From: Clostridia bacterium
GTDB taxonomy: Bacteria > Bacillota > Clostridia > Lachnospirales > Lachnospiraceae
Reading direction: 5' to 3'
NCBI GenBank assembly: GCA_003249225.1
Contig: QKJQ01000004.1
Span: 62,001 to 126,000, forward strand
Length of the DNA stretch: 64,000 nucleotides
The notes beneath the pieces were generated by a model. It saw only the letters and a program-made list of their open reading frames with translations, ran no database searches and had not been told where the DNA came from. Below, in pieces: positions 43,853 through 55,100 of the stretch. Numbering within the stretch: position 1 is the first letter of the stretch; the number at the start of each line of letters is the position of its first letter. A program made the translations under genes and the position numbers.

Positions 43853-44795
43853 AAAACGAATATATTTTTTCAAAATATGGCTCTTTTACAGAATCCAGCG
43901 CGTTGTATATCTCATGTCTGGATTCTTTTATTTCAAATAACTCTACATTGGCTGCCTTCTTAGCAAACCGGACCTGTCCGCTGTTACGAACCATGGTCTC
44001 TTCTCCCGCCTGAAAAAGAAGAACAGGAATCTTCACCTTCTTTGCTTCCCTTTGAAGTTTGCTTGTCGCCATAAGGCTTGCATAGACCCAGCCACAGGAG
44101 GCTCCATTGGTCTGATGTTCTTTCGTGAGAAGTCTTTTTTTGAAAATATGGTCATAACAGGCTTCTGAGGTACAGCCACTTCTCTTAAATTCCGGTATTC
44201 CGCTGAATTCTTTGTGGCCTCTTACGTAGCTCTTTGCTCTGCCTGTCAGCTTATAAAAAAGTGCCATGAGACATACTGCTTTGTTGTACTTAAATCCACT
44301 CTCCATTTCGAGCATTGGTGACGTTAAGACTGCTTTGTCAAAACTGTCTGGAAATTGTTCCAGATACAATGCTGCAATCGCTCCGCCCATAGAATGTGCA
44401 TAAAGATAAAGGGGTAACCCTTCACTTTCCGGGCGAGCAATCTGCAAGGTGAAACCGTGAAGATCACGGACATATTCTGTATAGGAATCCACATGGACCA
44501 TCGACAGGTCCTGAACGTTTCTGGTCGATCTTCCGTGTCCGCGATAATCAAAGATGAATACCGAATATCCGGCATGATAGAACCGTAGGATCACTTCCTC
44601 ATATTTTTCTGTAAATTCACAAAATCCGTGTGAAATGACAATCGACCCATGTGCTTTGGGATTCTTGAAGATCTCATAGAACAGACTGGTACTCTCATCG
44701 CTTTTACTATACCCTTTACGGTAGTCCTTCTCCTTTATTGCCAGGATCTCCTTCGTTACAATCTCTTCATAGTTTTCCTCATGAATTGCTTCCAT
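43842..44795 (-). CDS. Alpha/beta hydrolase, monoacylglycerol-lipase/lysophospholipase-like
   Basis: 317 residues. Family pattern SIVISHGFCEFTEKY, then FDYRGHGRS and the nucleophile elbow AHSMGG, with a late Asp/His pair around RHEIYNA. It is of the Hydrolase_4 (serine aminopeptidase S33) type acting on lipid or ester substrates. No signal peptide. It follows the solute-binding lipoprotein gene by 83 bases on the same strand; a role in de-esterification of imported glycans is possible but not shown. Confidence 0.82.
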   Translation of the reverse strand: MEAIHEENYEEIVTKEILAIKEKDYRKGYSKSDESTSLFYEIFKNPKAHGSIVISHGFCEFTEKYEEVILRFYHAGYSVFIFDYRGHGRSTRNVQDLSMVHVDSYTEYVRDLHGFTLQIARPESEGLPLYLYAHSMGGAIAALYLEQFPDSFDKAVLTSPMLEMESGFKYNKAVCLMALFYKLTGRAKSYVRGHKEFSGIPEFKRSGCTSEACYDHIFKKRLLTKEHQTNGASCGWVYASLMATSKLQREAKKVKIPVLLFQAGEETMVRNSGQVRFAKKAANVELFEIKESRHEIYNALDSVKEPYFEKIYSFFTK

Positions 44796-44878
44796 ACCCG
44801 CACCTGCCTTCCTGCTCGAAAATTGCCTGTCCTTTGCTGCTTTGTTCTTACAACAGAAGTTTCACATTTCCTTACATA

Positions 44879-46630
44879 TCAATCTTCTTCGTATTCCTGA
44901 GCGCTGTTCAATGCCTTCTTCCATGCGTTTTCATAGTACGCTTCTACCACTTCCATGTTATTGTTATAGGCATAGTCGCGCATCTCTTCCCACAATCGTT
45001 CGAATTCCTCTTCGTCGTTTGCATAGATGATATCCCAGGAGCAGTCATCAACATACTCGCCGATTTTTGATATAATGCTTTGCATACGATCCGGAATGAC
45101 CGGTAACATGTTGACTGCCTGCGTTGATTTCGCAATCATGTCATGTGTCCTTAAATATTCACCAACCGAGTCCGCTCCCAGAAAATCAAGCACTTCCTGC
45201 TGCATCAGGGTCGGTACACGATTCAGGGTCGAAGGCCAGTAACGGTAGCTGATGCTGTATTTTCCATTAACAGAGGTCTGTGCCTGAATACCGAGTGCAT
45301 TAAAAGCATAGGAACCATCCAGAAGGGTTCCGCCGCCATCAACCGGCAGGTCTGTCGTTTCTGAATTATCTACGTATTTCCATCCATCATCAAGAATATA
45401 AGGATCTCCATTTTCATCATAATCCCAAACAACGCCCTGCGGCCCATTGTAGAGATAGGCAATGTTATCTTCGTCATAAAGCCAGTTCAATAACTCACAG
45501 GCTTTGTCAACGTCCTTACAGGAGGAGCTTATGGCAAAGTACCAGTTTCGTCCGACCGTCTGATTCGGTGCCTCGTACAGCTTCATATCCTCTGCCACGA
45601 TGGTAGCATATCCATCAACATTTTCTTCGTTATTAACATGCCCTGAGGATTCCAGGTTGTAACTGCCGGTCAACCAGCTGAAATAGGAAAACATAACGCG
45701 GCCTTCGCTGTACTTTTCGCTGGCGTTCTTATAGGTCTGTGTTACCGATTCCGGATCTAAGAGACCTCTCTGGTTTGCTTCAAAGTAAAAATGAAGTGCT
45801 CTCTTATAAAAGCTGTCTTCTGCAAGAACGGAGCTGATCCGATTTGTTATGATATTTGTCTCCATTAGGTCCGAGACATATTCTGTATCGATTCCATAAT
45901 AAAAGGATAACGTGGCGACTTCCAGTGCCGTATTCTTATCCCAGTCTGAAAAAAGAGAGAATCCGTAGATTTTTTCTCCATTCTCATTTACTGGTTTAAC
46001 TTCCAGCATCTGCTCAACAACATCCAGATAGTCTTCCAGTGTCGCAAGCTTTGGTGTCCCGATCTCTTTGTACGCACTCCACTGAAGCAGAGGTATCCAG
46101 TTATAAGCATTGGTACCGCTTTCTCCGATGGAGGTCGGCATTACATAGAGAAGGCCACTTTCATCTCCAACATTTTCTTTCGTGTATTCAATGGCATCCG
46201 CATAGGTTTCATTATCAAAAATACTTGGCAGCTCGTCTTTATATTTTTCTAAAGGCAGCAGCAGACCTGCATCCAATGCATACTGTACCTGATCGGTTCC
46301 TTTGAATCCGATTATATCCGGAATCTCCCCAGCCACGATGTATTGAAGTATTTTCTTTTCTACATTGTCTCCGGCAGGGTAAAAATCAAGAATAATCCCA
46401 GTATCATTTTTCAGCTTCTCCGCTGCCCAATTGTTCCAAATTCCGGATTCATCGGAAACCGACTGTTGTACAAAGGCTGTCAGTGTGTAACCTTTGGCAG
46501 TCTCTGTTTCATCCTCGCCTACCGAGTTTCCGCAACCTGTCAGGATTGGCCCGGTCATTAAAAATGCCATCAAGGCAATAAATTTTACAATTCGAAAATC
46601 CATCCTTTTATGTCCTTTTTTCTTAGACAT
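44879..46630 (-). CDS. Solute-binding lipoprotein of a sugar ABC transporter (no permease beside it)
   Basis: 583 residues. ATG at 46630 follows GGAG by six bases. A basic N-terminus and a hydrophobic helix end in the lipobox ILTGC (Cys lipidated and anchored outside). The remaining sequence is of the large LplA/SBP_bac family for oligosaccharides. It is divergent from the histidine kinase gene, with a 155-base shared spacer. There is no permease in the same operon; the only permease pair is at 57-59 kb, next to a second lipoprotein. It may feed that pair, or act as a sensing co-receptor for the kinase. Confidence 0.85.
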   Translation of the reverse strand: MSKKKGHKRMDFRIVKFIALMAFLMTGPILTGCGNSVGEDETETAKGYTLTAFVQQSVSDESGIWNNWAAEKLKNDTGIILDFYPAGDNVEKKILQYIVAGEIPDIIGFKGTDQVQYALDAGLLLPLEKYKDELPSIFDNETYADAIEYTKENVGDESGLLYVMPTSIGESGTNAYNWIPLLQWSAYKEIGTPKLATLEDYLDVVEQMLEVKPVNENGEKIYGFSLFSDWDKNTALEVATLSFYYGIDTEYVSDLMETNIITNRISSVLAEDSFYKRALHFYFEANQRGLLDPESVTQTYKNASEKYSEGRVMFSYFSWLTGSYNLESSGHVNNEENVDGYATIVAEDMKLYEAPNQTVGRNWYFAISSSCKDVDKACELLNWLYDEDNIAYLYNGPQGVVWDYDENGDPYILDDGWKYVDNSETTDLPVDGGGTLLDGSYAFNALGIQAQTSVNGKYSISYRYWPSTLNRVPTLMQQEVLDFLGADSVGEYLRTHDMIAKSTQAVNMLPVIPDRMQSIISKIGEYVDDCSWDIIYANDEEEFERLWEEMRDYAYNNNMEVVEAYYENAWKKALNSAQEYEED

Positions 46631-46678
46631 TTCTTTCTCCGTTTCTACTTTTTCCTGTACACGCTGCTTGTTACAACA

Positions 46679-46707
46679 TTGCATTCTACTGAGTGTTATC
46701 ATATAAT
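46679..46707 (+). promoter_or_regulatory. Promoter of the histidine kinase gene
   Basis: TTGCAT (46679-46684), 17-base spacer, perfect TATAAT (46702-46707), in the divergent spacer. Confidence 0.65.
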
Positions 46708-46785
46708 ATATTGGAAGGTTTTTCAACCGGAACGCAGATTTTTTCCAAAAGATTACAAAGAACAAGGGAACATGGGGGACATTTT

Positions 46786-48627
46786 ATGAAAAGCAAAAAT
46801 AAGTATCACAGTTTTTATGCAAAGACCATGGCTCTGTTCATTGCTCTGATCTTCTTGCTGTCGGTTCCTTTGGTTCTGGTCAGTAATACCATTCTCAGTA
46901 AATACGAAAAAGCAAACTATATAAAGGAATATGATATTGTTCTGAATGATATGCATCGCATCTTCAATACCAGATGCCATTACTTTTATAATACCCTGGA
47001 ACCATTGTTCCAGAACACTTCTGATTATGATAATCTGTGTACCCTTTGTACTGCAGATCCGGAGGAAGCTTTGAATCCCGCTTTGTCAAATGCACTTGTT
47101 AATGTGTTTTATGACATTTGCATGCGTGATTTTAATTGCATTGGCATTCTTCTTCACTCCAATATAACGGACCGGCTCTATCTTTTTGACCTCCAGTATA
47201 AAACAATTGAACCATTGTATACTGAGTCCGAATACCCCTCTTATGAACCATATTCTTTAAAGTTCATCGACGAATCTGTTCTTGTATCCCTGAATAGCCG
47301 TCTGAACAATCTGACGGATCACATGTACGGACTTTCCGGAACTATTTATAACCAGAGCAATACAGCTCTCTCTTCCTTGGGACAGATCATTGTTCTATAC
47401 TCGACGGAGGACCTTGTCAGTTCTATTAGTGAACAATACCTATCCGAAGATGCCATCTTTTCCATTACTGACCTGACGGGTGCCGTTCTTTACCAGTCTT
47501 CCGAGGTTGGAGCCTCCGCTCCCCTTCAAACGGTTGTAAACTCTCTTACAGAAACGGTTCAGACCATAACGGTATCCGGTGAAGAAACAAGACTAAATGA
47601 TAAAAATGCCTATCTTTCCTATATATATAACGGACGTTACGATTATCTGGTCTCGCTGACACTTCCCTACAGCCGGGTATCTCTTGGGTATCCACGGCAG
47701 ATGATTTTGCTTTTGATCCTTTTTATCTGCGGCTTTTCGATTATATTGTTCCTCCTTGTCACAAAGATGTCCAACGATAAAGTAACCTTTATTCGGGACA
47801 GTATGTCTAAGCTTGGAGGCAGTAATCTGGATTACCGGATTCCGACCGATGATACGAACGATGAATTCTCTGCTATCGTCGAAGGATTCAACCTTATGTG
47901 TGATAAGCTTCAGGATAACGTTGAGAAAAGCTATGTCTATGTTATGCAGCAGCAGACTGCAGAGCTTTATGCCCTGCAGACCAGTATTAATCCACATTTT
48001 TTATATAATACTCTGGAGATGATCCGTGTCCAGATTGCGCAGGGCCGTGCCCAGGATGCTTCTCAGATGATATTGCTGCTTTCTGGTATCTACCGCAATC
48101 AGATGCGAAGGGATTTCTTTGTCTCCCTTTCGGAAGAATTGGAGCAGTGCGAAAAACTGATTGAACTATATATGTATCGTTTTGGCAACTTTGAATATGA
48201 GTTTGATATTGATGATTCCTTCCTGCCCTATGCCCTGCCAAAGAATACGCTTCATCCACTTATCGAGAATTATTTCATTCATGGAATCAACCCGAACAAC
48301 GAAGATAATCTGATTACACTGACCGGTAAAAGAGAAGAGATCAATGGCATTTCCTACATACGTCTCACCTTATCAAACAATGGCTTACCAATATCCGAAG
48401 AGGAATTGACCCGTTTAAAAGAAAAACTGCAGAGTTCCATATTCCAAAACAAAGACAGCGGCGGCTTTGCACTTCCAAATGTGCACAATCGTCTGCGTAT
48501 TGTTTTTGGGGAACCCTGCGGTCTGTATCCGGACAATTCTATTCATGATTCCGGCTTTGAGATCTCTGTTTTGTTCCAGCCAATGCTTCCTGCAGAAATC
48601 GCAAGAAAGTTAAGTCTGTCATTATAA
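46786..48627 (+). CDS. YesM-like sensor histidine kinase
   Basis: 613 residues. ATG at 46786 follows GGGGG by seven bases. Two membrane helices (TMALFIALIFLLSVPLVLVS near the N-terminus, and QMILLLILFICGFSIILFLL at about 305) enclose an extracellular sensor domain of about 250 residues. Then a HAMP domain, and the His_kinase domain with the phospho-acceptor His404 in SINPHFLYNTLEMI. The ATPase part has HPLIENYFIHG (N box) and a degenerate G2 box, as in the YesM group. Partner: the response regulator at 42323. It converges with GH95, with 17 bases between. Confidence 0.92.
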   Translation: MKSKNKYHSFYAKTMALFIALIFLLSVPLVLVSNTILSKYEKANYIKEYDIVLNDMHRIFNTRCHYFYNTLEPLFQNTSDYDNLCTLCTADPEEALNPALSNALVNVFYDICMRDFNCIGILLHSNITDRLYLFDLQYKTIEPLYTESEYPSYEPYSLKFIDESVLVSLNSRLNNLTDHMYGLSGTIYNQSNTALSSLGQIIVLYSTEDLVSSISEQYLSEDAIFSITDLTGAVLYQSSEVGASAPLQTVVNSLTETVQTITVSGEETRLNDKNAYLSYIYNGRYDYLVSLTLPYSRVSLGYPRQMILLLILFICGFSIILFLLVTKMSNDKVTFIRDSMSKLGGSNLDYRIPTDDTNDEFSAIVEGFNLMCDKLQDNVEKSYVYVMQQQTAELYALQTSINPHFLYNTLEMIRVQIAQGRAQDASQMILLLSGIYRNQMRRDFFVSLSEELEQCEKLIELYMYRFGNFEYEFDIDDSFLPYALPKNTLHPLIENYFIHGINPNNEDNLITLTGKREEINGISYIRLTLSNNGLPISEEELTRLKEKLQSSIFQNKDSGGFALPNVHNRLRIVFGEPCGLYPDNSIHDSGFEISVLFQPMLPAEIARKLSLSL

Positions 48628-48644
48628 CATCTTCTTGTAACTTC

Positions 48645-51056
48645 TCAGTCAAATAGCTTTTCGACCTGACTGTCTTTTTTTAGTAAGACAATCTGCTTTT
48701 TTCCCTTGTATCTAAGTTCCAGTTCGGTCTCTTCGATCGATGTAAGAACACACTTTGTAAGGGTACCATTTTCCCAGGTAATGTCAGCCTTTGTGCCGCC
48801 GCGAAGCACGACACCTTTCAAGCTTCCGGATCTCCATTCCTTTGGAAGTGCCGGGAGTAATTCGATATAACCGGCATGGGACTGTACGATTCCTTCGATC
48901 ACCGCTTCCGCAAACCCGAAATTACCATCGATCTGGAAGGGTGGATGTACATCCAGGAGATTGTCCTGAATGCATTTTTGCATCATCTGGAACAAATTGT
49001 TATAGAAATCTTCCGGTCTTTTAAGTCTTGCCATAAAGCAGCAGAGCCATGCCTTGCTCCAGCCGGTGTGTCCACCGCCGTGCTCCAGTCGAAAATCAAT
49101 GGTCCTTTTCGCTGCTTCAAAAAGCACCTTCGTGTCTTCTGTTATTTCAAATCCCGGGTGAAGGGCAAACATATGTGAGATGTGTCTGTGTCCAGGTTCT
49201 GTCTCCTCGTATTCCTGATACCATTCCAGGATTCTTCCATCGGAACCAATCTGCAGGGGCACGAGCTTGTCCCTCATTTCGGTAAGCATTAAAAAGTCCT
49301 TTGATGTCTCCTCTTTCAATACGGCAAGCCCTTCCAGATAATCTGTCAGCAACGCACGAAGAATGGAAGAATCCATGGTCGGTGCCATGCAAAGGGCTCC
49401 TTTTTGTCCTGCTTCGGAACGGTACGTATTCTCCGGTGACAGGGAAGGTCCGGTAAGCAGCAAGCCTTCTGGTGTTTCGTAAAGATACCCTTCAAAGAAT
49501 CGGATTGCTTCCCGCATGATCGGCATTGCCGTCTGTGTAAGAAATTCCTTATCTTTTGTAAAGGCATAATGCTCATAAAGGTGAAGGGAAAGCCAGGCTG
49601 CACCCATTGGCCAGAATGGGGAAGCATCAAAAATTCCTTCCAGGTCCGTACAGCCCCAAAGGTTCGTATTATGATGTGCGCAGAAGCCTTCGCATCCATA
49701 CAGGTCTTTTGCCGTCTGTCTGCCATTTGGCAACATTCTTTTTACATGCTCAAAAAGAGGCAGGTGACATTCTGAAAGATTTGCTTTTTCAACGAACCAG
49801 TAATTCATCTCTGTATTGATATTGATCGTGTACTGGCTCTGCCACGGTGGCTCATAGGAACCATTCCAGAGTCCCTGCAGGTTGGAGGGAAGCAGGCAGC
49901 GATAGGAGGAAGCTATCATCAGATACCTTGCATAATTGACAAGGAGCTGTGTCAGTTCTGCCATCCTTTTGCCACTTCCACTGCGGATTTCTTCCATCAA
50001 CGTTTCCATAAAGAAATTGCCATAGGAATCCCTTATGGGGTTCCCAATGGATTCCTTACCAGTTAAATCATCTGACTTCTTTATGGCCTCCCCTGCGGCT
50101 TCCGGTGACACTTCGTCTGTGTTGATTTCCAGGGAAAACCGGTGATACAGTGCCTGGTATTCTTCCACATGTACTTTTTTTATTTTCTCATATCCCGCCT
50201 CCACAGCGTTGGTAAGCGTTTGATTGATTCGTTCCAGCAAAAAGTCCGGGCAATGTTTTGTGCAGGGACCGAAATCATAGTCTCTGTCTTCTTCCATCGC
50301 CTGCTGTATTTCTGCAAAGTCTGTTCCGGTCGTCAGATATATAACAACTTCTTTTGCATTCTTTGCATACACAAAGTCGCCCATGCAGCCTTCCTCGAAG
50401 TGCTCTGCATTTTCGTTTTCTAAAGGAACAGCCTTCAGACGGACTCCGGTCAGGTAATGAACGCCCTGATCCCCGTTCCTGCCCCAATTTCCTACTGTCT
50501 CCTGTGCGATCTTTCCGGTAAACTCTTCAAATGGTTTCCGGCTCATATTCGCACTGATCGTAATTCCCTGCGGATGATTCGTGGTAAGGCGGATCGCCAT
50601 CACATTGTATGACGAGCTGATCAGATGCTCTCTTTGGTAATCCGCACCGTCTATGGTATAGAATACCTTGCCAAGTGCCTGATCAAGGTCTAGTTCTCTG
50701 CTGTAGTTTGAAGCTTTCCCCTGATGCCTCATGAAGCAAAGCCTCAGGTCTCCTGCCGGTTGAAAAGGGTTGTTGTATTTTGGTGTGGAAGTCATGGCCA
50801 TCTTGCTTAAAAAGGCAGCTTCTTCCACTTCTCCTTTTAGCAGCAGTTCACGGATCTTTCCGACCTGTTCTCTGCCATCCGGGTTTGTTCTTTTCCGCAA
50901 GGGACCGAACCACAGAGTCTCCTCATTTACAAAGATCGTCTCTTCGTTCACCTTGCCCATTATCATGGCTCCGATTCTGCCGTTACCGATTGGCAGTCCA
51001 TCGTCCCATTTTCGTGCTGCTTTTTCTAATCTGATCGTATGATACGAACTATACAT
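48645..51056 (-). CDS. GH95 family alpha-L-fucosidase/alpha-L-galactosidase
   Basis: Inverting enzyme removing terminal alpha-1,2-linked L-fucose or L-galactose. ATG at 51056 is used because AGGAG lies nine bases upstream; it overlaps the end of the esterase gene by eight bases. 803 residues, usual for the family. Signatures: LPIGNGRIGAMI and VNEETLWFGP in the N-terminal beta domain, ININTEMNYW (the asparagine pair that activates water), GHRHISHMFALHPG, and IDGNFGFAEAVIEGIVQSH in the (alpha/alpha)6 barrel. No signal peptide, so it acts on imported chains. Fucose versus galactose cannot be decided here. Confidence 0.93.
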   Translation of the reverse strand: MYSSYHTIRLEKAARKWDDGLPIGNGRIGAMIMGKVNEETIFVNEETLWFGPLRKRTNPDGREQVGKIRELLLKGEVEEAAFLSKMAMTSTPKYNNPFQPAGDLRLCFMRHQGKASNYSRELDLDQALGKVFYTIDGADYQREHLISSSYNVMAIRLTTNHPQGITISANMSRKPFEEFTGKIAQETVGNWGRNGDQGVHYLTGVRLKAVPLENENAEHFEEGCMGDFVYAKNAKEVVIYLTTGTDFAEIQQAMEEDRDYDFGPCTKHCPDFLLERINQTLTNAVEAGYEKIKKVHVEEYQALYHRFSLEINTDEVSPEAAGEAIKKSDDLTGKESIGNPIRDSYGNFFMETLMEEIRSGSGKRMAELTQLLVNYARYLMIASSYRCLLPSNLQGLWNGSYEPPWQSQYTININTEMNYWFVEKANLSECHLPLFEHVKRMLPNGRQTAKDLYGCEGFCAHHNTNLWGCTDLEGIFDASPFWPMGAAWLSLHLYEHYAFTKDKEFLTQTAMPIMREAIRFFEGYLYETPEGLLLTGPSLSPENTYRSEAGQKGALCMAPTMDSSILRALLTDYLEGLAVLKEETSKDFLMLTEMRDKLVPLQIGSDGRILEWYQEYEETEPGHRHISHMFALHPGFEITEDTKVLFEAAKRTIDFRLEHGGGHTGWSKAWLCCFMARLKRPEDFYNNLFQMMQKCIQDNLLDVHPPFQIDGNFGFAEAVIEGIVQSHAGYIELLPALPKEWRSGSLKGVVLRGGTKADITWENGTLTKCVLTSIEETELELRYKGKKQIVLLKKDSQVEKLFD

Positions 51057-52140
51057 TATGTTTTCTCCTGTATTCCATGATCTGCTGCCAGTCATATCTT
51101 CCAAGATGATGGGTTCCTGTACGAAGATGATACCCGATCGTTCCCTCATGATACGGAACTTCCGGTGCTGCAAAACTGCCCTCTGTTACTAGTCCCTTTT
51201 TTCCAAGTATTTCGTAGGCCGGTGATGCGGCTGCACAGGCTAAGAACTCAGAAAGCGGATCTGCCCAGGCGTCTTCTGTTGCACTGCACACATAAAGATT
51301 CCTTGGTGCACAAAGAGCAAGCAGAAAATGCTGATCAAATTCAAGGTCCTTCGCTTCTTTATGATTCTTAAAAAAGTTATCACAGAACCATATCCGAGAA
51401 CCCGGCTTTGCAAGATTCTCAATACCTTCTCCTGTTTTTCCGCGAAAAAGTGCGGCTCCGCCGCCACCGGAATCATTGGATACGGTCAGTGAAAAACGTT
51501 CATCCATCGAACCGCAAAGCAAAGCAGCCTTGCCAAGCCTGGAATGACCGATTACAGCACTTTTTGAAAGATCAAGTTCTGCTGCGGCGGCATTCTCAAG
51601 GTAGTCCATGATCCGCTCCATTCCCCAGGCCCACATCGCAAGCTTTCCCCAGCCATCGTAGGGATTTCTGCTGTAAAATCTGGCGGCTCCGCTCGAATAC
51701 GCATCGTCTTTGTCACTGGTTACATCCTGGTAATATAAGCTTGCAATCGCAAATCCATTGTCGAGGATTTCTTCCCCCAGTCCGTCTGCTATTGCAGGCA
51801 TAAAAGAAAAGTAGAAGAATACCGGTGCTTTTTTCACCTTTTTCGGAATGCAGAGCTGAAATGGAAAACTCAGGCTGTTGTACGGAGAAGTAATCTGCAG
51901 CTGTACCGTCTGAACGATTGCTTTACCGCCATAACCGTTCTCCTCTTCCTTCAGGACCTCTCCTTTAACTTTCAGCGGAAAATCCGGATGAACACCACAA
52001 AACTCACGTTTTAGAAGTGCCTCTATCTCAGCCCGTCGTATTTTCCAACCTGCTTCATCCTTAACTGTTTTTCCATCGCCGCAGGCCAGCAGCCCCGGCA
52101 GCTTTCTTGATGTTAGCTCTTTGCTGATCTGTGTTTCCAT
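51049..52140 (-). CDS. CE15-like glucuronoyl esterase, cytoplasmic
   Basis: 363 residues. Signatures of CE15: the nucleophile motif GHSRLGKAALL (Ser at about 200), SNDSGGGGAAL following it, and the histidine in RTGTHHLGRYDW near the C-terminus. CE15 enzymes hydrolyse esters of 4-O-methyl-glucuronic acid, classically those linking xylan to lignin, and are mostly secreted; no signal peptide is seen here. It lies between GH2 and GH95, with 24-base and overlapping junctions, so it is an integral part of that operon. The substrate may be a uronic ester in a fucosylated or galactosylated glycan. Confidence 0.8.
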   Translation of the reverse strand: METQISKELTSRKLPGLLACGDGKTVKDEAGWKIRRAEIEALLKREFCGVHPDFPLKVKGEVLKEEENGYGGKAIVQTVQLQITSPYNSLSFPFQLCIPKKVKKAPVFFYFSFMPAIADGLGEEILDNGFAIASLYYQDVTSDKDDAYSSGAARFYSRNPYDGWGKLAMWAWGMERIMDYLENAAAAELDLSKSAVIGHSRLGKAALLCGSMDERFSLTVSNDSGGGGAALFRGKTGEGIENLAKPGSRIWFCDNFFKNHKEAKDLEFDQHFLLALCAPRNLYVCSATEDAWADPLSEFLACAAASPAYEILGKKGLVTEGSFAAPEVPYHEGTIGYHLRTGTHHLGRYDWQQIMEYRRKHNV

Positions 52141-52164
52141 TTCAACGCTCCTTTTTTTACAAAC

Positions 52165-55100
52165 TTAAGACAGGACGGTTCTCATAAAGTAATCAAGATT
52201 TGGGTTGCAGGTAAGTTTATCCTTCCAGGAGAGACTGACCGCTGTAAAGACAGCATGGTCGCTTTGGTAGGTTGCGACAAAGCTAAGTTTATGCTTTGCT
52301 CCATAACTTCCGTTAAAGCCCTTTTTATCATAAGTATATGCCAGCACCTCATTTTCTCTTTCGCTGCTGATGATCCATTGTCCTGTAAAGTCTATGTATC
52401 CTTTTTCTTTATTATATAACATTGTCAGTGGAAATTCTTTTATTTTTGTTCCACCGAAAAAGACTGGCTGGCATGGTTTTGTTTCTATGGTACAGCCATC
52501 GACCACGACAGTTGTCTTTTCTTCAGGAAGCAGCAGAATTCCTTTTTTTCCTTTAGCAACCGCGGATGAGAAGTCAGAAATTCCAGCTGCGCTCATATCA
52601 CTGCATAGAACCGTTTCTGCCTTGTCGTCTTCTTCCACTGCAAGTGCAAAAAGCATTTCTTTCGCTGCATCACCAATTGCATGAACTTTAGTCTTTGTCT
52701 TTTTGGCTGATGGATAGCAGGTCAGAGTAATGGATTCCTGATTGATCTGTGTTCCATAAGCATCCTGAATTGTAGCAGTCAGACGTACTATTGTGGTTTC
52801 TTTCACGCGGGGGAGCGTCACTGGTAATAAACCGGAGCAGACTGCTGTTGTGGCACCTACCGTACCTGTTCCTTCAAAAGATGCATATAATTCACTGGTT
52901 TCGGCATTCGTCAGTTCCGCCAGAATCGTAAGTTCCTGCTTCGTTGCCGTATCATTTAAAAGCCATGTTTCTACTGCTATCTTTTCTTCTTCGTATGCGT
53001 ACCACCGATCTGTGAACAGATTGACTCTGAGCGGTTCAAGGGATTCTTTATAAGCAAAGTAGGCTCTCTTGGGTGCTCTGTCGCAGCAGACCAGTGTCTT
53101 CATCCAGCCAGATGGCCATGCATCGATCAGCAGGTGAATCGCGGTCTGGTTGATCACATCGCCTCTTCTTCGGAAAGCGTCTGTCATAAGTCTTGTGGCA
53201 TTTGCCTGATGAATCTGACTTTCACGCACCCAGTCTTCCAGACTTGTCTGTTCATCGTACCAGTCGCCCTGCACCGAATGTGTCTGCGCACGAACGATTC
53301 GGTCCGGATACCAACATCCCTTTTCATCTTTTGTCATCCATTCTTTTGGATAACGTTTTTGCATTATGTCGGCATTATCGAGACCTTCTGCACCGTATTC
53401 ACCACAACCGATCATCCAGCCTTCTTTGACCGGTGGCATATAGCCCTTCATCAGCCTTCCGATCGGTTCACCATGGTTGGTATACCACATGGTATAGGTA
53501 TGGAAATCCGGCATACCTTCTGCCGTCGGTGCATCGTAATCGCCTTCCACATTCTTTATAACACGGTCCGGGTTCTCTACATAGACTGCCTTTCTTGCTG
53601 CGGCAAAGAATGCTTCCAGCTCATCTCTAAGAAGATGTCTGTGTCCTTTCGCATCATAACGTTTTGAAAATTTATCGTTTGGATCTGCGGTCCTGCGGAT
53701 GCACATTGGCTCGTTAATAAACGTGACCATGACCGTTGATACATGACTGCGGATCATGTGTTCCATCTCTACCGTCTGCTTAATTGCCTCGGCGAATTGG
53801 TTCCTCCTTAAGAAAGCAAAAAGCGGCAGATCGCACTGGTGCATTATTCCAAGCATATCAAAATAATCATAGATCTCTTCCTGCACCGGACGCTGTGTGA
53901 CACGGTAGTAATTCAGATTGCACATTTTCGCAATCAGAATATCATCAATCAATAAGTCAAAATCACCATTCATGACACATTGCTGGAGATGACCCATTTC
54001 ATTGGCACCGCGCAGACAGATCGGCCGGTTGTTCATATAAAAGCGGCCTTTTCTTTTCTTATCGTTTTCCGCTTTCACGTCTGCCTGGTTTTCCAGTATT
54101 TCCTCATCCGAATTATCCTGTATGAATTTTTTTATACCGAACGTACCTGTCAGATTACTGATGGTGTTCTCGTTCTTTTTCAGGGAAAACAACGCTCCAT
54201 AAAGATATGGCGTATCACACTCCCAGAGAAGGTAATTCTGTACCGGAACCGAATAACGGTATTCATTCTTTCCAATACCAATAAATGGCACCTTTGCGTC
54301 AAGGGAACCAATCGATTCGTTAAAAGCAATACCATCCCTGCTGATATTCTTTGGATAAAGACGTACTTCTGCCGTATGATCCGTCTCAACTTCCTTTCCG
54401 TAATTCATGACCCCGACTCTGAGTTCCACACAATGATTGTCTATATCAGGACGAACAAAGATGTCTTGTACATGAAGGAGCGGACGATAGGAAAGCGTTA
54501 CTTTACCAAACACACCAGCTCCCGCCGGACAATGATGCCAACCGGTATCCGGATCATCCCAACCAGGACCGGTCGCTGCATAGATCTTATCACCGTCCAG
54601 CACCGGACCGGTTCCAAGTATCGTATAATCATTACGGCATTCAATGATCAATTCATTCTCTAAAAGATCAAGATAATCGGTCACATCGAACTCGAACGGT
54701 GCAAAGAAACCTTCGTGTTCTCCGATGAAGTTACCATTAATATAGATCAGTGCCCGGTAATCAACACACTGGAATCGAAGTATATATTGGTGCCTGCTGT
54801 CCGCTTTTTCTGAGATCGGGAAGATGGTCTTATAATACCCTCTCCATTTCCCTTGTTCATCGGCAGGGCCACGGTAGTCCGGTATCGTTACTTCTTCCCA
54901 GTCATTCCCCTGATTTCTCTCTGTGAACCGCTCGCCTTCTTTAAGATAACGAAAAGAAAATGCAGTAAATTCTTCTTCTTTTACTGTTGCTTCCAGTTTT
55001 GGCAGATGATTTTCCATAAATGGTTTATATTGTTTTCGAAGTCTCTTTAATTCCTCATAATATTCCGCTGTCTTTTCTTCAAATTTTTGTTCTCCCTTGA

